A stretch of DNA of 64,000 nucleotides from Mytilus californianus. Lineage: Eukaryota > Mollusca > Bivalvia > Mytilida > Mytilidae. Shown here in pieces: positions 45,510 to 55,546 of this stretch. Position numbers and translations under genes: made by a program. Under the pieces are notes generated by a model. The model made no database searches, was not told the origin of the DNA, and saw only the letters and a list, made by a program, of their open reading frames with translations. The stretch is from assembly GCF_021869535.1 (NCBI RefSeq), contig NW_026262659.1, forward strand, positions 7,812,001-7,876,000. Reading direction: 5' to 3'. The first letter of the stretch is position 1. The number at the start of each line of letters is the position of its first letter.

Positions 45510-46071
45510 GGTCATTTTCAAAAAATGTCGAATCTTGAAATTGCAAAATTGAATAAAAGTTACTAATTTAAACCACCCTCTTCATAAGCAAATCAAAATA
45601 AACAATACTTATGGAGCAACATATTAAAAGATGTAATCTTGACAATGTCATACAAGAGTATAGTGAAACATTTTTTGATAGGTGGTGCAATATTTTGTCT
45701 CTCCTTTTACCATGTTCAAAAGAAATTTTGGGTTCTTTAGAAAAGGTTTCGATAAAATTTTAAGCTTGTTTTTCATTGCCAATAAAATGGTTTTCAAGAG
45801 TAAACACTTCTATACATTTTCATTCTGTGTAATGATAGATTATTTTTGTCAATTTTTCATGTTGTACTGAAATATACCTCTAAAAATTGTTTTCAAAGTT
45901 TATAAAAATAACCACCAGCAACGTAAGTCTAAGGTAGCAATTCAAAATGTTCAGCATTTTTTTTCTCTTTCTAATAAACCCAACATCAAGTAATTCCCTT
46001 GTATGTTGGATTACTTTTGTGGTTTTGTTTTTGATAATAGGAACGTACGTTAACGAAATTCAATACACCTA

Positions 46072-46415
46072 ATCGCTATTTATTCCATTCCGGATAAGTT
46101 CTAAAATTACACAACTTTTTCATCCAGTTGAAGCTATCTGGGGCCCTGTTTAAACAATGCACCATGCATGATACTTTTTAATGATATCTGTTTAAAACAT
46201 CGTAAATACTTCAAACAAAATATTTTTTGACTATAATTTGAGTTTCGAAAAAGTGGCTCATAATCTATCAAAGTTTCTTATTGATCGCTTTCTAAATTTT
46301 TCCCTCCCCTCAGCTCGTTACTGATGACCCTTGTTGTTTACCTGTTCAAGGCCGGTTGACCCAAACAGGAAGTTGTCTAAATGACTGTTTTTTCCGGATT
46401 GGACTAAATAGCGAT
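46072..46415. mobile_element. 344-bp inverted-repeat element nested in the 1.9-kb element
   Basis: ATCGCTATTTATTCCATTCC (46072-46091, continuing GGA) is inverted at 46393-46415 with two mismatches over 23 bp. There is no coding content. The target duplication is unclear. Confidence 0.6.
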
Positions 46416-46419
46416 AATT

Positions 46420-46565
46420 ATAGATTATTACATGGCATTTTCCATATTGGCCCTGGTATCAGCCCTAGACTCCCATATTAAGCCAGAGGGCTTTAGCCAG
46501 AGGGCTTGATATGGGTCGTGGGCTGATACCACGGACCATATGGAAAATGACATGTAATAATCTAT
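46420..46565. mobile_element. 146-bp near-palindromic MITE
   Basis: The whole element can fold back. The left arm ATAGATTATTACATGGCA, continuing through GGTATCAGCCC, pairs with the right arm GGGCTGATACC...TGTAATAATCTAT. CCCATATTAAGCC pairs with GGCTTGATATGGG in the centre. It lies immediately right of the 344-bp element. No protein is encoded. Confidence 0.72.
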
Positions 46566-47375
46566 TTATCACATATTTTCAAGCAAGAGAAAAAAGATAG
46601 CATATACCAAATTATGTTTGATATTTTCAACAAAAATTCAAAAAAACATTTAATGAAAAAAAATTTAAAAATGTAGTGAGTTAACAAAATTCGTATCCCA
46701 GTGAGTAAACACAGTTTTGTGAAAAGTTTAACAAATAATTAACAATAAATATATTAAGTCTAATATTGTTGTAATTAATAATTTTATTGATAACAGCATA
46801 GACATGATAAAAGGGTACCCACTAAATTTTTTCACTTAATGTCTTGAATTTTCTTTACTCTTCACTGTTATGCAAGAAACGTGCTGTGTCAAATTTTTAG
46901 GATGCTTTTGTCCTTTTGAAATTATTACTGAATAGTTCCATATTCATAGGGAGATACAATTTAACGGTTGATCTAGTAGCGGTAACAGCATAGACATGCA
47001 TTTAATGTACGCCGATTGAATTTAGTTTGTAGAAAAAATGACACATAAAATGACAAAGAAGCTGTAATTTTTAGTTAGAGTTTTCATTAACATTCTAAAA
47101 TAGTTCTTTTTACAGATATCAAGACTATCAGAAAATTAGAAAAAAATCATTTGAAATGTGTTACCCTGACACTGCAAGCACATAAATTACGCAAAAATCG
47201 GACTTAAATATATTTTAATCTTATCAAAATAGATCTAAATCGTGTTTATTATTGATGTTCTGACTCATAAATCCTATAAACTTTCGTTTAAACACTTTCA
47301 ACTGCATTTTCCATTAGAAATCAAAAAAATAAGCATAGGTGTACTGAAAATTCGACATTTTTTTTAAATGACCCC

Positions 47376-48481
47376 TATAAATAAAAGGGAATCTGTTTTA
47401 AACGTCATTTACACATGAACCGCTAACGGAATTTATAAAGTTTTATTTTTATTTATTTACGTAGACACAGTTTTCAAAGATGGACGGGGTGAAGTGATTA
47501 ATCAATTAATTGAATACATTTATAATTAGAACCATGAGTCAGGGCGCTTTCAGAAATAAGGTCTTGAAGAAGATATACATTAATGAAAACCAGTTTGTTT
47601 GCTGAAAGCACCCAGATCTTATATTGTCCGATTTCCGTGTGATTTTTTTTACTCTTTGTTTTAACGGGGGAAAGGTGGGTAATAACTCCGGATCCACCCT
47701 CCCCGATCCATCTATAAAACATATTTATATTCATAAATCACATTAAAAAACGTGGGCTACATGTACTTCTTTTTAGTACTTTTTATGATAATACTTTTAT
47801 TTAAGAAGTCTTTATTTCTTTCCATACAATTTCAAAAGTAATTTCACAGTATGCATTGTCTCGTTATTAAAGAACCATTCAAGACTGTGAATTATCTTTT
47901 TCTTTGACATTCAAACCAGTCGTAGTATACTACACCTATGATACAATTAAGTGCAATGATTTTTGAGAAATATGAATATTGTAACAAATTTTTAATTCAT
48001 GTCCAACCAAACAACAAACTCTTAGAACATTACAAACGGAAATTGTTGGTGTCTGTAAAATACGTTCAATTATGTTTATAGATTATTATAACAACGAAAA
48101 TATAAAAGAATAAGAATGTCCCGCTCCATATATGGTTCCGGACAGGTTTGATGTGACTAAATGCAATGGGTCATAACTGCAAATCCGATAGATTTTGACA
48201 AATTTGAGTATTCGTACCAAAACCGATTCAGAAGGGCATTGAGACCCAAAGACAAAATTCTGTCATAATTAAATGCATGGAATTATAATAATTTAGACGT
48301 AAATTGTTGCCTTGTATTCTGGTGTTTTTTTAGGTATTCGTGTCGTTGTGTTTATGTCTTAATAACGCAATAATCCATTTCTACATTGATTTCTAATTCA
48401 TTTTGGATCCTGATTTCCATACAATTTGTTTTACAGAAATTCGTGATGCAACGGTGTGCAAAACATTTTACACCACTGAAC
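47376..48481. other. No gene recognised
   Basis: AT-rich sequence between two elements. A 78-codon minus frame (47498-47734) has no recognisable domain, splice structure or compositional support. Nothing else was identified. Confidence 0.5.
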
Positions 48482-48499
48482 TACACTGAAAACCTAAAT

Positions 48500-48815
48500 T
48501 AGTCAATTTGACCAATTTAATTGGTCATTTTGACTGTCCTCTAGATGACAATGCACTTTAATCATTTTGACTATGCTCTTAGTCGTTTGACTAGATGGTT
48601 AGTCACATTTGACTGAGTAGGGTGGTAATTATGACTATGTTAGGAGGTCAAAATGACTATATGTTATACTCGTTATGACGAAATGGATTGTTCAATTGAC
48701 TATGCACATTTGTCAGTTTGACAATTGAATGCAGTCCATATGACTTATTGAAATGGTCGAAAGTGACCATGTTGGTTAGTCAACATGATTACTGTGAATA
48801 GTCACGACTGTTAGA
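48500..48815. repeat. Left subterminal array of AGTCA/TGACT motifs
   Basis: About 15-20 occurrences of TAGTCA, TGACTA or close variants in both orientations over about 315 bp, for example AATTAGTCAATTTGACCA, CTTAGTCGTTTGACTAG and TTGGTTAGTCAACATG. Density drops abruptly after 48815. Confidence 0.7.
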
Positions 48816-49212
48816 CTTTTATTTTAATTTGTGTTGTGTTTTTTGTTCTACCATTTTACTTTGTGTGTGTTTCTATCCGTTCTGTACTTTTGTGTTTCAT
48901 TTCTTCTGTTATTCTACTTTATGTTGTTTCTCTTCCATAGGATTGAAAAATGCATCTGGAATATAATATCATAAAAATACCAAAGCAGCAATACTAACAA
49001 TGACAACAGTATAGGACCACAAAGTGCTCAATGTTCAAAACCTTCCTATATCTTAAGTTTCCATGTGTTACCATTACTCAGTGACATATATTAAAAGTCT
49101 AAAAATCAAATAAAGAAAATGTATTTATTATAAACTCATTGTAACATACATTATGATATCCCAACTTAAATATATATTTTATACATTTTCAGTATGTCAG
49201 AATTTGAAGTGT

Positions 49213-49319
49213 TTATTTAAGATATTTTGTCGGTATCAACTCTGCATGTGTCAGTGTAATATTCTCTCTGGTCAAAAATCCCTCAGCTGTGCTCATACAA
49301 ATAGCAATGTCTTCATTTG
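49213..49319 (-). CDS. Candidate terminal exon inside the 1,956-bp transposon, unknown product
   Basis: On the minus strand a good acceptor (ATATTTTTCAG, ending at 49320) is followed by a 35-codon open frame starting after two bases. It encodes NEDIAICMSTAEGF, then LTRENITLTHAEL, and ends at TAA (49213-49215). AAATAAAC overlaps the stop and could serve as a polyadenylation signal. Amino-acid composition is protein-like. I do not recognise the peptide. It could be the 3' exon of an element-encoded gene. A strong donor lies upstream at 50170-50171, but the two do not join in frame directly, so any gene needs another exon. Too short to be certain. Confidence 0.35.
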
Positions 49320-49463
49320 CTGAAAAATATAATTATATCATTTTAGAAGCTAAAATATAACAATAAACAAGTATATCAGCCATGTTAAAAGTTAAAAGAA
49401 AAAAAAACAAGTTTTAAAATCTTTGATCTAGTGATGTAGTCACTCATCTTTTACCATTATTTT

Positions 49464-49904
49464 GTAATGTAAGCACCTGGATCTTGACAGCCACCCATCC
49501 TATATCACAACATTGTAATGTAAGCACCAGGATCTTGACAGCCACCCATCTTATACCACAACATTGTAATGTAAGCACCAGGATCTTGACAGCCACCCAT
49601 CTTATACCACAACATTGTAATGTAAGCACCGGGATCTTGACAGCCACCCATCTTATACCACAACAGTGTGATGTAAGCACCAGGATCTTGACAGCCATCC
49701 ATCTTATAACACAACATTGTAATGTAAGCACCAGGATCTTGACAGCCACCCATCCTATATAACAGCATTGTAATGTAAGCACCAGGATCTTGACAGCCAC
49801 CCATCTTATAACACAACATTGTAATGTAAGCACCAGGATCTTGACAGCCACCCATCCTATATCACAGCATTGTAATGTAAGCAACAGGATCTTGACAGCC
49901 ACCC
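49464..49904. repeat. 51-bp minisatellite, 8.6 copies
   Basis: The GTAATGTAAGCACCAGGATC block recurs at 49464, 49515, 49566, 49617, 49668, 49719, 49770, 49821 and 49872 (last copy partial). The period is exactly 51 bp, so every frame lacking a stop in one copy stays open throughout. This creates 92-152-codon frames on both strands with a 17-residue period. These are by-products of the period and not credible genes. Confidence 0.95.
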
Positions 49905-50164
49905 TGAGGATTTTTTTTAATTTATTGTTGTGAATATCGATTGCAGTGTTTATTTTTAACAGTTTTAGTCTGATGAAAAAAAGATATCGCTAAATACTCT
50001 TTTCAATCGACAATACGTTGAATGTGTATCAAAATTGATATCCCGTATACATATCTCCCCCTTTTTAATTGTCATTACGTCAACATGTGCCGATATTACA
50101 TTCATTACACTTCTCTTTCTTAAATTTAATTTTTGTAAGTTAGAATTAAAACATATATACATGA

Positions 50165-50300
50165 TACTTACTTTAAACAATTGGTTTAATTGACAAAATA
50201 ACAGTTTCGTGCCTCCTGGTTTGTTTACATCTACACGATCTAGGGAACAAAGGGAACGCGAAAGAGTGCGCGTGAAAACCGATACTCTACACCACGTGGT
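50165..50300 (-). other. Candidate 5' exon and strong splice donor inside the 1,956-bp transposon
   Basis: Minus-strand sequence TTGTTTAAA|GTAAGTAT (GT at 50171-50170) matches the donor consensus closely. The upstream segment 50172-50300 is richer in GC than its surroundings and open in one frame, with residues such as VDVNKPGGTKLLFC, but has no ATG. It sits just inside the right terminus, where a transposon promoter and first exon would be expected. The adjacent minus frame 49965-50180 overlaps it and may be intron or alternative coding sequence. Confidence 0.3.
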
Positions 50301-50317
50301 GCTGTGACCACTAATAT

Positions 50318-50425
50318 AGTCAAATTGACCGCGCAGGTAGTCACAATGACTAGATTAGTAGTCATATATGCTGTTGACTACCTTTCGGCTAATATTTGAC
50401 TAACTGAATAGTCATAGTGACTAAT
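50318..50425. repeat. Right subterminal array of AGTCA/TGACT motifs
   Basis: Six to seven copies (ATAGTCAAATTGACC, GTAGTCACAATGACTAG, AGTAGTCATA, GTTGACTACC, TTTGACTAAC, ATAGTCATAGTGACTAA) close to the right terminus mirror the left array. Confidence 0.7.
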
Positions 50426-50441
50426 TTAAATTTTCAGTGTA

Positions 50442-50958
50442 TTTAGCGCCAAATAACATTTTGATTCTATAAATAAGTGCAGAATTATTGAAAATCTCTC
50501 AAGTCTTTATGATATGACATATTGTATAGACTCCTGTCTATTGTTGACGACTATGAATGCCTTTAAATATCTTTTGATTATTCGTTTCCTTGGGTTGCTG
50601 GCTCATTGACGTACATGTATACACCAGATCTTGTTTTTGTTATCTTTAATAATCATATTTCACCAGCTTTCATGAACTGGCCAGTTTTTAACTTGAGATT
50701 GAAAGAAGTACATAGGAAATTTTAGATGTCATTGATTTATATGAAGCGAGCTCAGCAGTTGTGTGCATATCCTAAACAATCGTGCACACTTACTTCGACC
50801 ATTCTTTTACTTGGTATTGTTATACATGTATCTGTTGTCATGGTTGTGTGTTTTATGTCTATTAATGAATTTTTTTAATTCAATACGAAAGTTATTAGCA
50901 TAGATTTTTAAACCGTCGCACACTGCAGTTAATAATAAATAATAATTAAAGAACCTTA
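50442..50958. other. No gene recognised
   Basis: AT-rich spacer between the TA-flanked transposon and the pearl-like element. I see no open frame, repeat or RNA signature. Confidence 0.5.
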
Positions 50959-51015
50959 GTGAGCACGCTCACATACCCCACGTCCCCACATTGTCACTGG
51001 AGAAATAAAATAACT

Positions 51016-52165
51016 GTAAGAAAAAAAAATTGTATAAGAAAAAAATTGAATCATAATTTCCTGTCGATATGCACATCTACATAGTATGTCCTTATTATCT
51101 ACAAAGTTTCATGAAATTCTGTTGTGTGGTTTCAGAGGAGTTGCGATGACAAACTGTTGCAGAGGTATATTGAAGCAAATAAGTTCAAAGGGGCGTAACT
51201 CCTAGAAAAAAAATTGAATCGTAATTTCCTGTCGATATGCACATCTACGTAGTATGTCCTTATTATCTAAAAAGGTTTCATGAAATTCTATTCTGTGGTT
51301 TGAGAGGAGTTGCGATGACAAAAGGTTGCAGTAGTATATTGGGCAAATAAGTTCAATGGGGCGTAACTCCTGGAAAAAAAATTGAATCGTAATTTCCTGT
51401 CGATATGCACATCTACGTAGTATGTCCTTATTATCTACAAAGTTTCATGAAATTTTGTTGTGTGGTTTCAGAGGAGTTGAGATGACAAACTGTTGCAGTA
51501 GTACATTAAAGTAAATAAGTTCAAAGGGGCGTAACTCCTAGAAAAAATATTGAATCATAATTTCCTGTTGATATGCACATCTACGTAGTATGTCCTTATT
51601 ATCTACAAAGTTTCATGAAATTCTGTTGTGTGGTTTCAGATAAGTTGCGATGACAAACTGTTGCAGTGGTTTATTGAACCAAATAAGTTCAAAGGGGCGT
51701 AACTCCTAGAAAAAAAATTGAATCGTAATTTCCTGTCGATATGCACATCTACGTAGTATGTCCTTATTATCTGAAAAGGTTTCATGAAATTCTATTGTGT
51801 GGTTTGAGAGGAGTTGCGATGACAAAAGGTTGCAGTAGTATATTGAGCAAATAAGTTCAAAGGGGCGTAACTCCTGGAAAGAAAATTGAATCGAAATTTT
51901 CTGTCGATATGCACATCTACGTAGTATGTCCTTATTATCTACAAAGTTTCATGAAATTTTGTTGTGTGGTTTCAGAGGAGTTGAGATGACAAACTGTTGC
52001 AGTAGTACATTAAAGTAAATAAGTTCAAAGGGGCGTAACTCCTAGAAAAAAAATTAAATCGTAATTTCCTGTCGATATGCACAACTACATAGTATGTCCT
52101 TATTATCTAAAAAGGTTTCGTGAAATTCTGTTGTATGGTTTGAGAGGAGTTGCGATGACAAGAAA
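51016..52165. repeat. 168-bp tandem repeat core, about 7 copies
   Basis: The GGGGCGTAACTCCT marker occurs at 51190, 51358, 51526, 51694, 51862 and 52030, each 168 bp apart. Copies differ by several percent. Two subtypes alternate (CAAACTGTTGCAG versus CAAAAGGTTGCAG), suggesting an ancestral two-unit duplication. It forms the core of the pearl-like element. Confidence 0.95.
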
Positions 52166-52244
52166 CAGGACTGACGGACTGACGGACGGACAGACGGACA
52201 GACGGACGGACGGACGGACGGACGGACAGACAGACGGACAGACA

Positions 52245-52256
<12 letters not shown>
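52166..52256. repeat. GACGGACA-type microsatellite
   Basis: Runs of GACG, GACA and GGAC tetranucleotides following the last 168-bp copy. The 81-codon frame 52077-52322, rich in TDGRTDG, is just this repeat translated. Confidence 0.95.
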
Positions 52257-52294
<38 letters not shown>

Positions 52295-52301
<7 letters not shown>

Positions 52302-52312
52302 AATAATAATAT
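52295..52312. repeat. (TAA)n microsatellite at the pearl-LINE junction
   Basis: TAATAATAATAATAAT joins the right end of the pearl-like element to the LINE. Because the LINE is on the minus strand, this could be its 3' (TTA)n tail. Confidence 0.7.
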
Positions 52313-53945
52313 CTTTATTTAGAGAGAGTAACTCATTTGGATTACACCAATTCTCAATAAGGCTCTCTTAATACAATAATAATTACATTAAAAATAAACA
52401 ATACATATTCAATAATAATGATAAATAAAGATGTAATACAATTTAAATACAATAAACAATTATTATATATGGCATTACAGTACAAATATCATGGTAATGT
52501 TAAAAGTACATCGATTTGTAGTTATGTTTAAATTCTAATACTGTGTTTGATTTTTTAATTGAATTAGGAAGAGCATTCCATACTTTTGTTCCATTGTACG
52601 AGAAACTAGACTTATACAACTCTGTATTTGGTTTTGGAATTATAAAATTATCTGAGGACGAAAATCTCGTATTGTATTTTTGGTTTGCAGAAGCTGATAA
52701 AATAAGACTGGACATATATTCTGGAGCTAAGCCATGTTTTGCCTTATACATTAGTAATGATTTATGATAATGTATTCTTTGTGTAATCGGCACAATGTTA
52801 TATTCGTGAAATAATTCGCTTGAAGGTTTGGTGTAATCATGTTCGTCTAAAATTATTCTTGCTGCATGCCCTCTTTTGCAGTTTTAGTAAACTATCTAAT
52901 AGAAAGTTATTACAGTTTCTCCATATTGAACAACAATAATCTAAGTGAGGTAAAACGTAAGCGTTATAGAACATGTGTCTAGCTTTGTGATTTAAATATT
53001 TCTTTATCCTTTTTAGTAAAGCTAAAGAAGACTTAACCCTTTTTATGATATAATCAATATGAGAAGACCAGGATAGAGATGCATCAACAAAAATACCTAG
53101 AACCTTTTCACATGTACTTTCTTTAATTTGTTGTCCATTCATAGCAATATTAATGTTTTCATTTGATGTAACTGAAAGCTTCTGTTTAGAGCCAATACAT
53201 ATAGCCTTCGTTTTAGATACATTTACAGCCATTTTATTGTCATCACACCAGCGAAAAATATCTTGTAAAACCGTATTAAGTTTATGACTGATACAACTTT
53301 TATTTTGTCCAATGACTGATATGGTGCTATCATCAGCAAATAAATCGGTGTTATGATTAGGATTAGACAAAGGAAGATCATTTATAAAAATTAAAAACAA
53401 CACAGGTCCTAAAACGGATCCTTGAGGTACACTGGTTTTTTGTTTTTGTAAGTCTGAAAATGTATTTGAAATAGATACCATCTGATATTTGTCAGCCAAA
53501 TATGATGTAAACCATCGTAGCGAAGTATAAGCAAATTTGTATTTGTTTAATTTTTGAATAAGCAGTTCATGATTGAGAAGATCAAAGGCTTTTGCTAGAT
53601 CTAGAAATACTGCCCCAACAAGATCGCCATCATCAATGGCTTTAAGTCATTTATCCAATAAAGCTGTTAACGCAGTTTGACAAGAATGGTTTGCGCGAAA
53701 GCCTGACTGCATTCTATACAATAAGTTGTATTTATTAAGATACTTTACTAAGTGTGTTTTCATATGTTTTTCGAGGATTTTAGAAATGAGTGGTAAAATT
53801 ACAATTGGTCTGTAATTAAAAACATCCTGTTTTGAACCTTTGTTCTTATAAACTGGTATGACTTTTGCCAGTTTAAATGAAGATGGAAAAATACATTTTT
53901 TAATACTTAAGTTAAAAATATGACAAAGTGGTAGTGAAATAGCAA
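52313..53945 (-). mobile_element. 5'-truncated non-LTR retrotransposon (LINE) with reverse transcriptase remnant
   Basis: Reading right to left the frame begins near 53945 in the fingers of the reverse transcriptase (SFKLAKVIPVYKNKG, FNYRPIVILPLISKILEK). It continues through QSGFRANHSCQTAL and DLAKAFDLLNHELL (palm), VPQGSVLGPVLFLIFINDLP and the catalytic FADDS, into thumb-like sequence, and ends in a C-terminal tail with YNGTKVWNALPNSIK, stopping at 52500. About 190 bp of 3' UTR follow to the TAA repeat. Defects are an in-frame TGA at 53647-53649, where a Trp would be expected, and a single-base frameshift near 52862-52870. It is a dead copy truncated at the 5' end. Sequence style suggests the Jockey/CR1/L2 group, not resolved further. 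Confidence 0.9.
52500..53499 (-). pseudogene. LINE ORF2 reverse transcriptase, C-terminal part (broken)
   Basis: Two open segments of one original frame: 52837-53499 (220 codons, carrying the FADD catalytic pair and the LSWSSHIDYI thumb region) and 52500-52793 (C-terminal tail). They are separated by the frameshift near 52865, with the linking frame reading HAARIILDEHDY. The first Met at 53499 is internal; the true frame continues upstream past the TGA at 53647-53649. Plus-strand frame 52543-52767 is an antisense shadow. Confidence 0.88.
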
Positions 53946-53949
53946 ATAG

Positions 53950-54221
53950 TTACTTGCTACAGACCCCAAAAAATTGACAGAAATGACTCGGATTAGACTT
54001 AAAAAGATCGCGCGACAATAAATCGGCTTTTCCCTTTTAATTTAAAGAGGGTGTATCGCTCCTACAGCTGTTAATGACTTTATACCAGTCTTCACTATGA
54101 TTATGTAACCAGAGATCATGAGTTGCCTTCCAAAATTAATTACTGTACCAGTCCGGATTTGAACCTGTGACCCTTTGCATAGTAAGCCAGTGCTCTACCA
54201 ACTCAGCTAAACGAGTAATCC
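53950..54221 (-). mobile_element. tRNA-derived SINE-like sequence
   Basis: On the minus strand a tRNA-like head starts near 54221. TTAGCTGAGTTGG (54198-54210) is an RNA polymerase III box A, and GGTTCAAATCC (54155-54165) is a box B. Spacing and the GGTAGAGC D-arm are tRNA-like. The anticodon stem and T-stem contain mismatches, and the sequence continues for about 200 bp beyond the head, so a SINE or old tRNA pseudogene is more likely than a working tRNA. The tail boundary with the truncated LINE (near 53945) is approximate. Confidence 0.62.
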
Positions 54222-55264
54222 ACAAACATATTGTTACGTATCTACTAGGTAAAGGGAAGCACGGCTACACTCCCCCAACTCAAGAGTCCTTATGACATAC
54301 CGATGATATCGACATAACCTACCCTGGCTGTAGTATTACTTCTTACCACCCTAGGTTTTTAGTTGGGCGCGAATTAAAACCAGAAAACATTTGTAAGATC
54401 CAAAATGAATTACCACGGAAAATTTGTCTGTTATAAAAATATTATGATGGCCTTTTTGGAAACCAGAAACATACAACTGATTAATTTGCAATAAAAATGA
54501 ATTAAACTAAAATCATTATTTCCAACAACTCTAAGAGATGATCCACCTAATTTATCTCGTTAGGCATAGAATATTTGAAGTAGTAGACAAATGCTAAAAA
54601 CAAACAAGTTAATTAAACGTTAACACGTCAAATGAACTCAAATCAAAGAAGGTGTCATAATTTCAAGTACGTTATCACATTTATTTACTGTTTATTTCAT
54701 GTGCTCTTTATTTATTATTTGTAAACATCGTTTTAAACAGATCGTATCATTTAAAATCATCATCCATATTGGTCTAAAAGAAAAGGCATATTAGAAAAAA
54801 ATATTTAGGTGTATTTGAATTATATGATATGTTTGCAATGTTAACTTTGAGTATTAATTAATCTATTATTTGATTTTGTGTATTTATTCAACTTACATTG
54901 AAATGCACATTGTAATATTTATATAATATGGCACGATGTATGTGCAGTACAAGAACACATCACAATTGTTTTCCATAACAGTATGACTATCAATCTTTCA
55001 AATTAAAACTGATTTACCTGAATAATAATGTAGATAATGGTAAAATACAATATATTCCAAAATTTATTGAAACAACCGATATTCGGAAACACATGTAGGA
55101 AATTGTTAATAGGTTATAAACCATCCCAATCTCGGATGAGCAATGAAATTACGATAACAACGCCAGATGATATAAATACTTTGTTATAATATAATGGCAT
55201 TATTTATCTATTGGTGTTATATTAATATTTTTGTAAAAGACTAACAATATGCAGTTTTGTCTAC
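54222..55264. other. No gene recognised
   Basis: AT-rich. A short hydrophobic minus frame ending at CAG|GTAAAT (donor near 55017-55018) could be another exon of the minus-strand candidate gene, but it is not distinguishable from chance. Confidence 0.4.
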
Positions 55265-55389
55265 CTGAAGAATTCCTGAACTTCTGGTACTAATGAAACA
55301 GGGACCTTCACTGAGATAGCTGTGTCAGTGGAGTAATTGTTAACAGCGTGTGCAATATTGTTGTTGAATAAAAAAATATTGTGAAAGAG
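55265..55389 (-). CDS. Candidate exon, minus strand, unknown gene
   Basis: Bounded by an acceptor-like TTTATTTAG (AG at 55391-55390) and a donor-like TTCAG|GTAGAC (GT at 55264-55263). It is open for 41 codons plus two bases: LFHNIFLFNNNIAHAV, NNYSTDTAISVKVPV, SLVPEVQEFF. The second half has balanced, protein-like composition in a region where other frames are closed. It may belong with the minus-strand segments at 56066-57720. I do not recognise the product. Confidence 0.38.
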
Positions 55390-55546
55390 CTAAATAAAGA
55401 TCATAAAATTTATAATACTGTTGTAAAGTGACTTCTCTTTTGGAAACTGATATTTCAAAGAGAGAAGTGGTGAGACTTAAAAGAGAAATGTTCGTTCACT
55501 CATGGCACTATAATGTTTGTTTTTTACAATAATTATTTTATATAAA

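Larger units (their letters stand above)
45510..47375. mobile_element. 1,866-bp TIR element abutting the array, TATA on both sides
   Basis: The left end GGTCATTTTCAAAAAATG (then TCGAAT) is matched by the reverse complement of the right end, GGGGTCATTTAAAAAAAATG (then TCGAAT). TATA lies directly outside both ends (45506-45509 and 47376-47379). No transposase frame is recognisable; a 62-codon plus frame at 45682-45870 is AT-biased and probably meaningless. Two smaller inverted-repeat elements lie inside. Terminal GG next to a TATA duplication resembles the 448-bp element, so the same transposase might mobilise both. That link is inference. Confidence 0.7.
48484..50439. mobile_element. 1,956-bp DNA transposon with TA duplication and subterminal TAGTCA arrays
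   Basis: CACTGAAAA at 48484 and TTTTCAGTG ending at 50439 are inverted termini, and the match continues through TAAATTAGTCA. TA flanks both sides (48482-48483, 50440-50441). Inside each end are clusters of AGTCA/TGACT motifs, the usual arrangement of subterminal transposase-binding sites in eukaryotic DNA transposons. The interior has a 51-bp minisatellite and minus-strand splice-like signals. The 2-bp TA duplication with CACTG ends fits Tc1/mariner-like or CMC/Mirage-like families. No catalytic domain is visible to decide between them. Confidence 0.75.
50959..52295. mobile_element. Pearl/Helitron-like non-autonomous element with tandem core
   Basis: The left side has a perfect small hairpin GTGAGC-AC-GCTCAC (50959-50972) followed by ATACCCCACG (50973-50982). 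The right side ends with the hairpin ACCCTCCGCAAC-TC-GTTGCGTGGGGT and CGTGGGGTAT (52286-52295), the exact inverse of the left decamer. Between them lie a 168-bp tandem core and a GACGGACA microsatellite. A short tandem core followed by an ACGG-type microsatellite and terminal hairpin matches what I know of bivalve 'pearl' elements, often regarded as non-autonomous Helitrons. Exact termini and class are inferred. No protein is encoded. Confidence 0.7.

Noticed and set aside
45682-45870. 62-codon plus frame as the transposase of the 1,866-bp element
   Set aside because: Phe/Lys/Ile-rich composition as expected from AT-rich noise; no catalytic motif.
47498-47734. 78-codon minus frame as a gene
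   Set aside because: No domain, no splice signals and no supporting context.
49444-49902. 92-152-codon periodic frames on both strands, and a resemblance to a CRISPR-like array
   Set aside because: The period is 51 bp (17 codons), so any open frame stays open. There are no variable spacers between constant repeats, and the genome is eukaryotic. It is a minisatellite.
52077-52322. 81-codon plus frame rich in TDGRTDGQ
   Set aside because: Translation of the GACGGACA microsatellite.
52543-52767. 74-codon plus frame
   Set aside because: Antisense shadow of the LINE C-terminal coding region.
54150-54221. Functional tRNA gene on the minus strand
   Set aside because: Box A and box B are good, but the anticodon and T stems have mismatches, the putative anticodon (ACT) is unlikely, and related sequence continues past the head. 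SINE origin is preferred.
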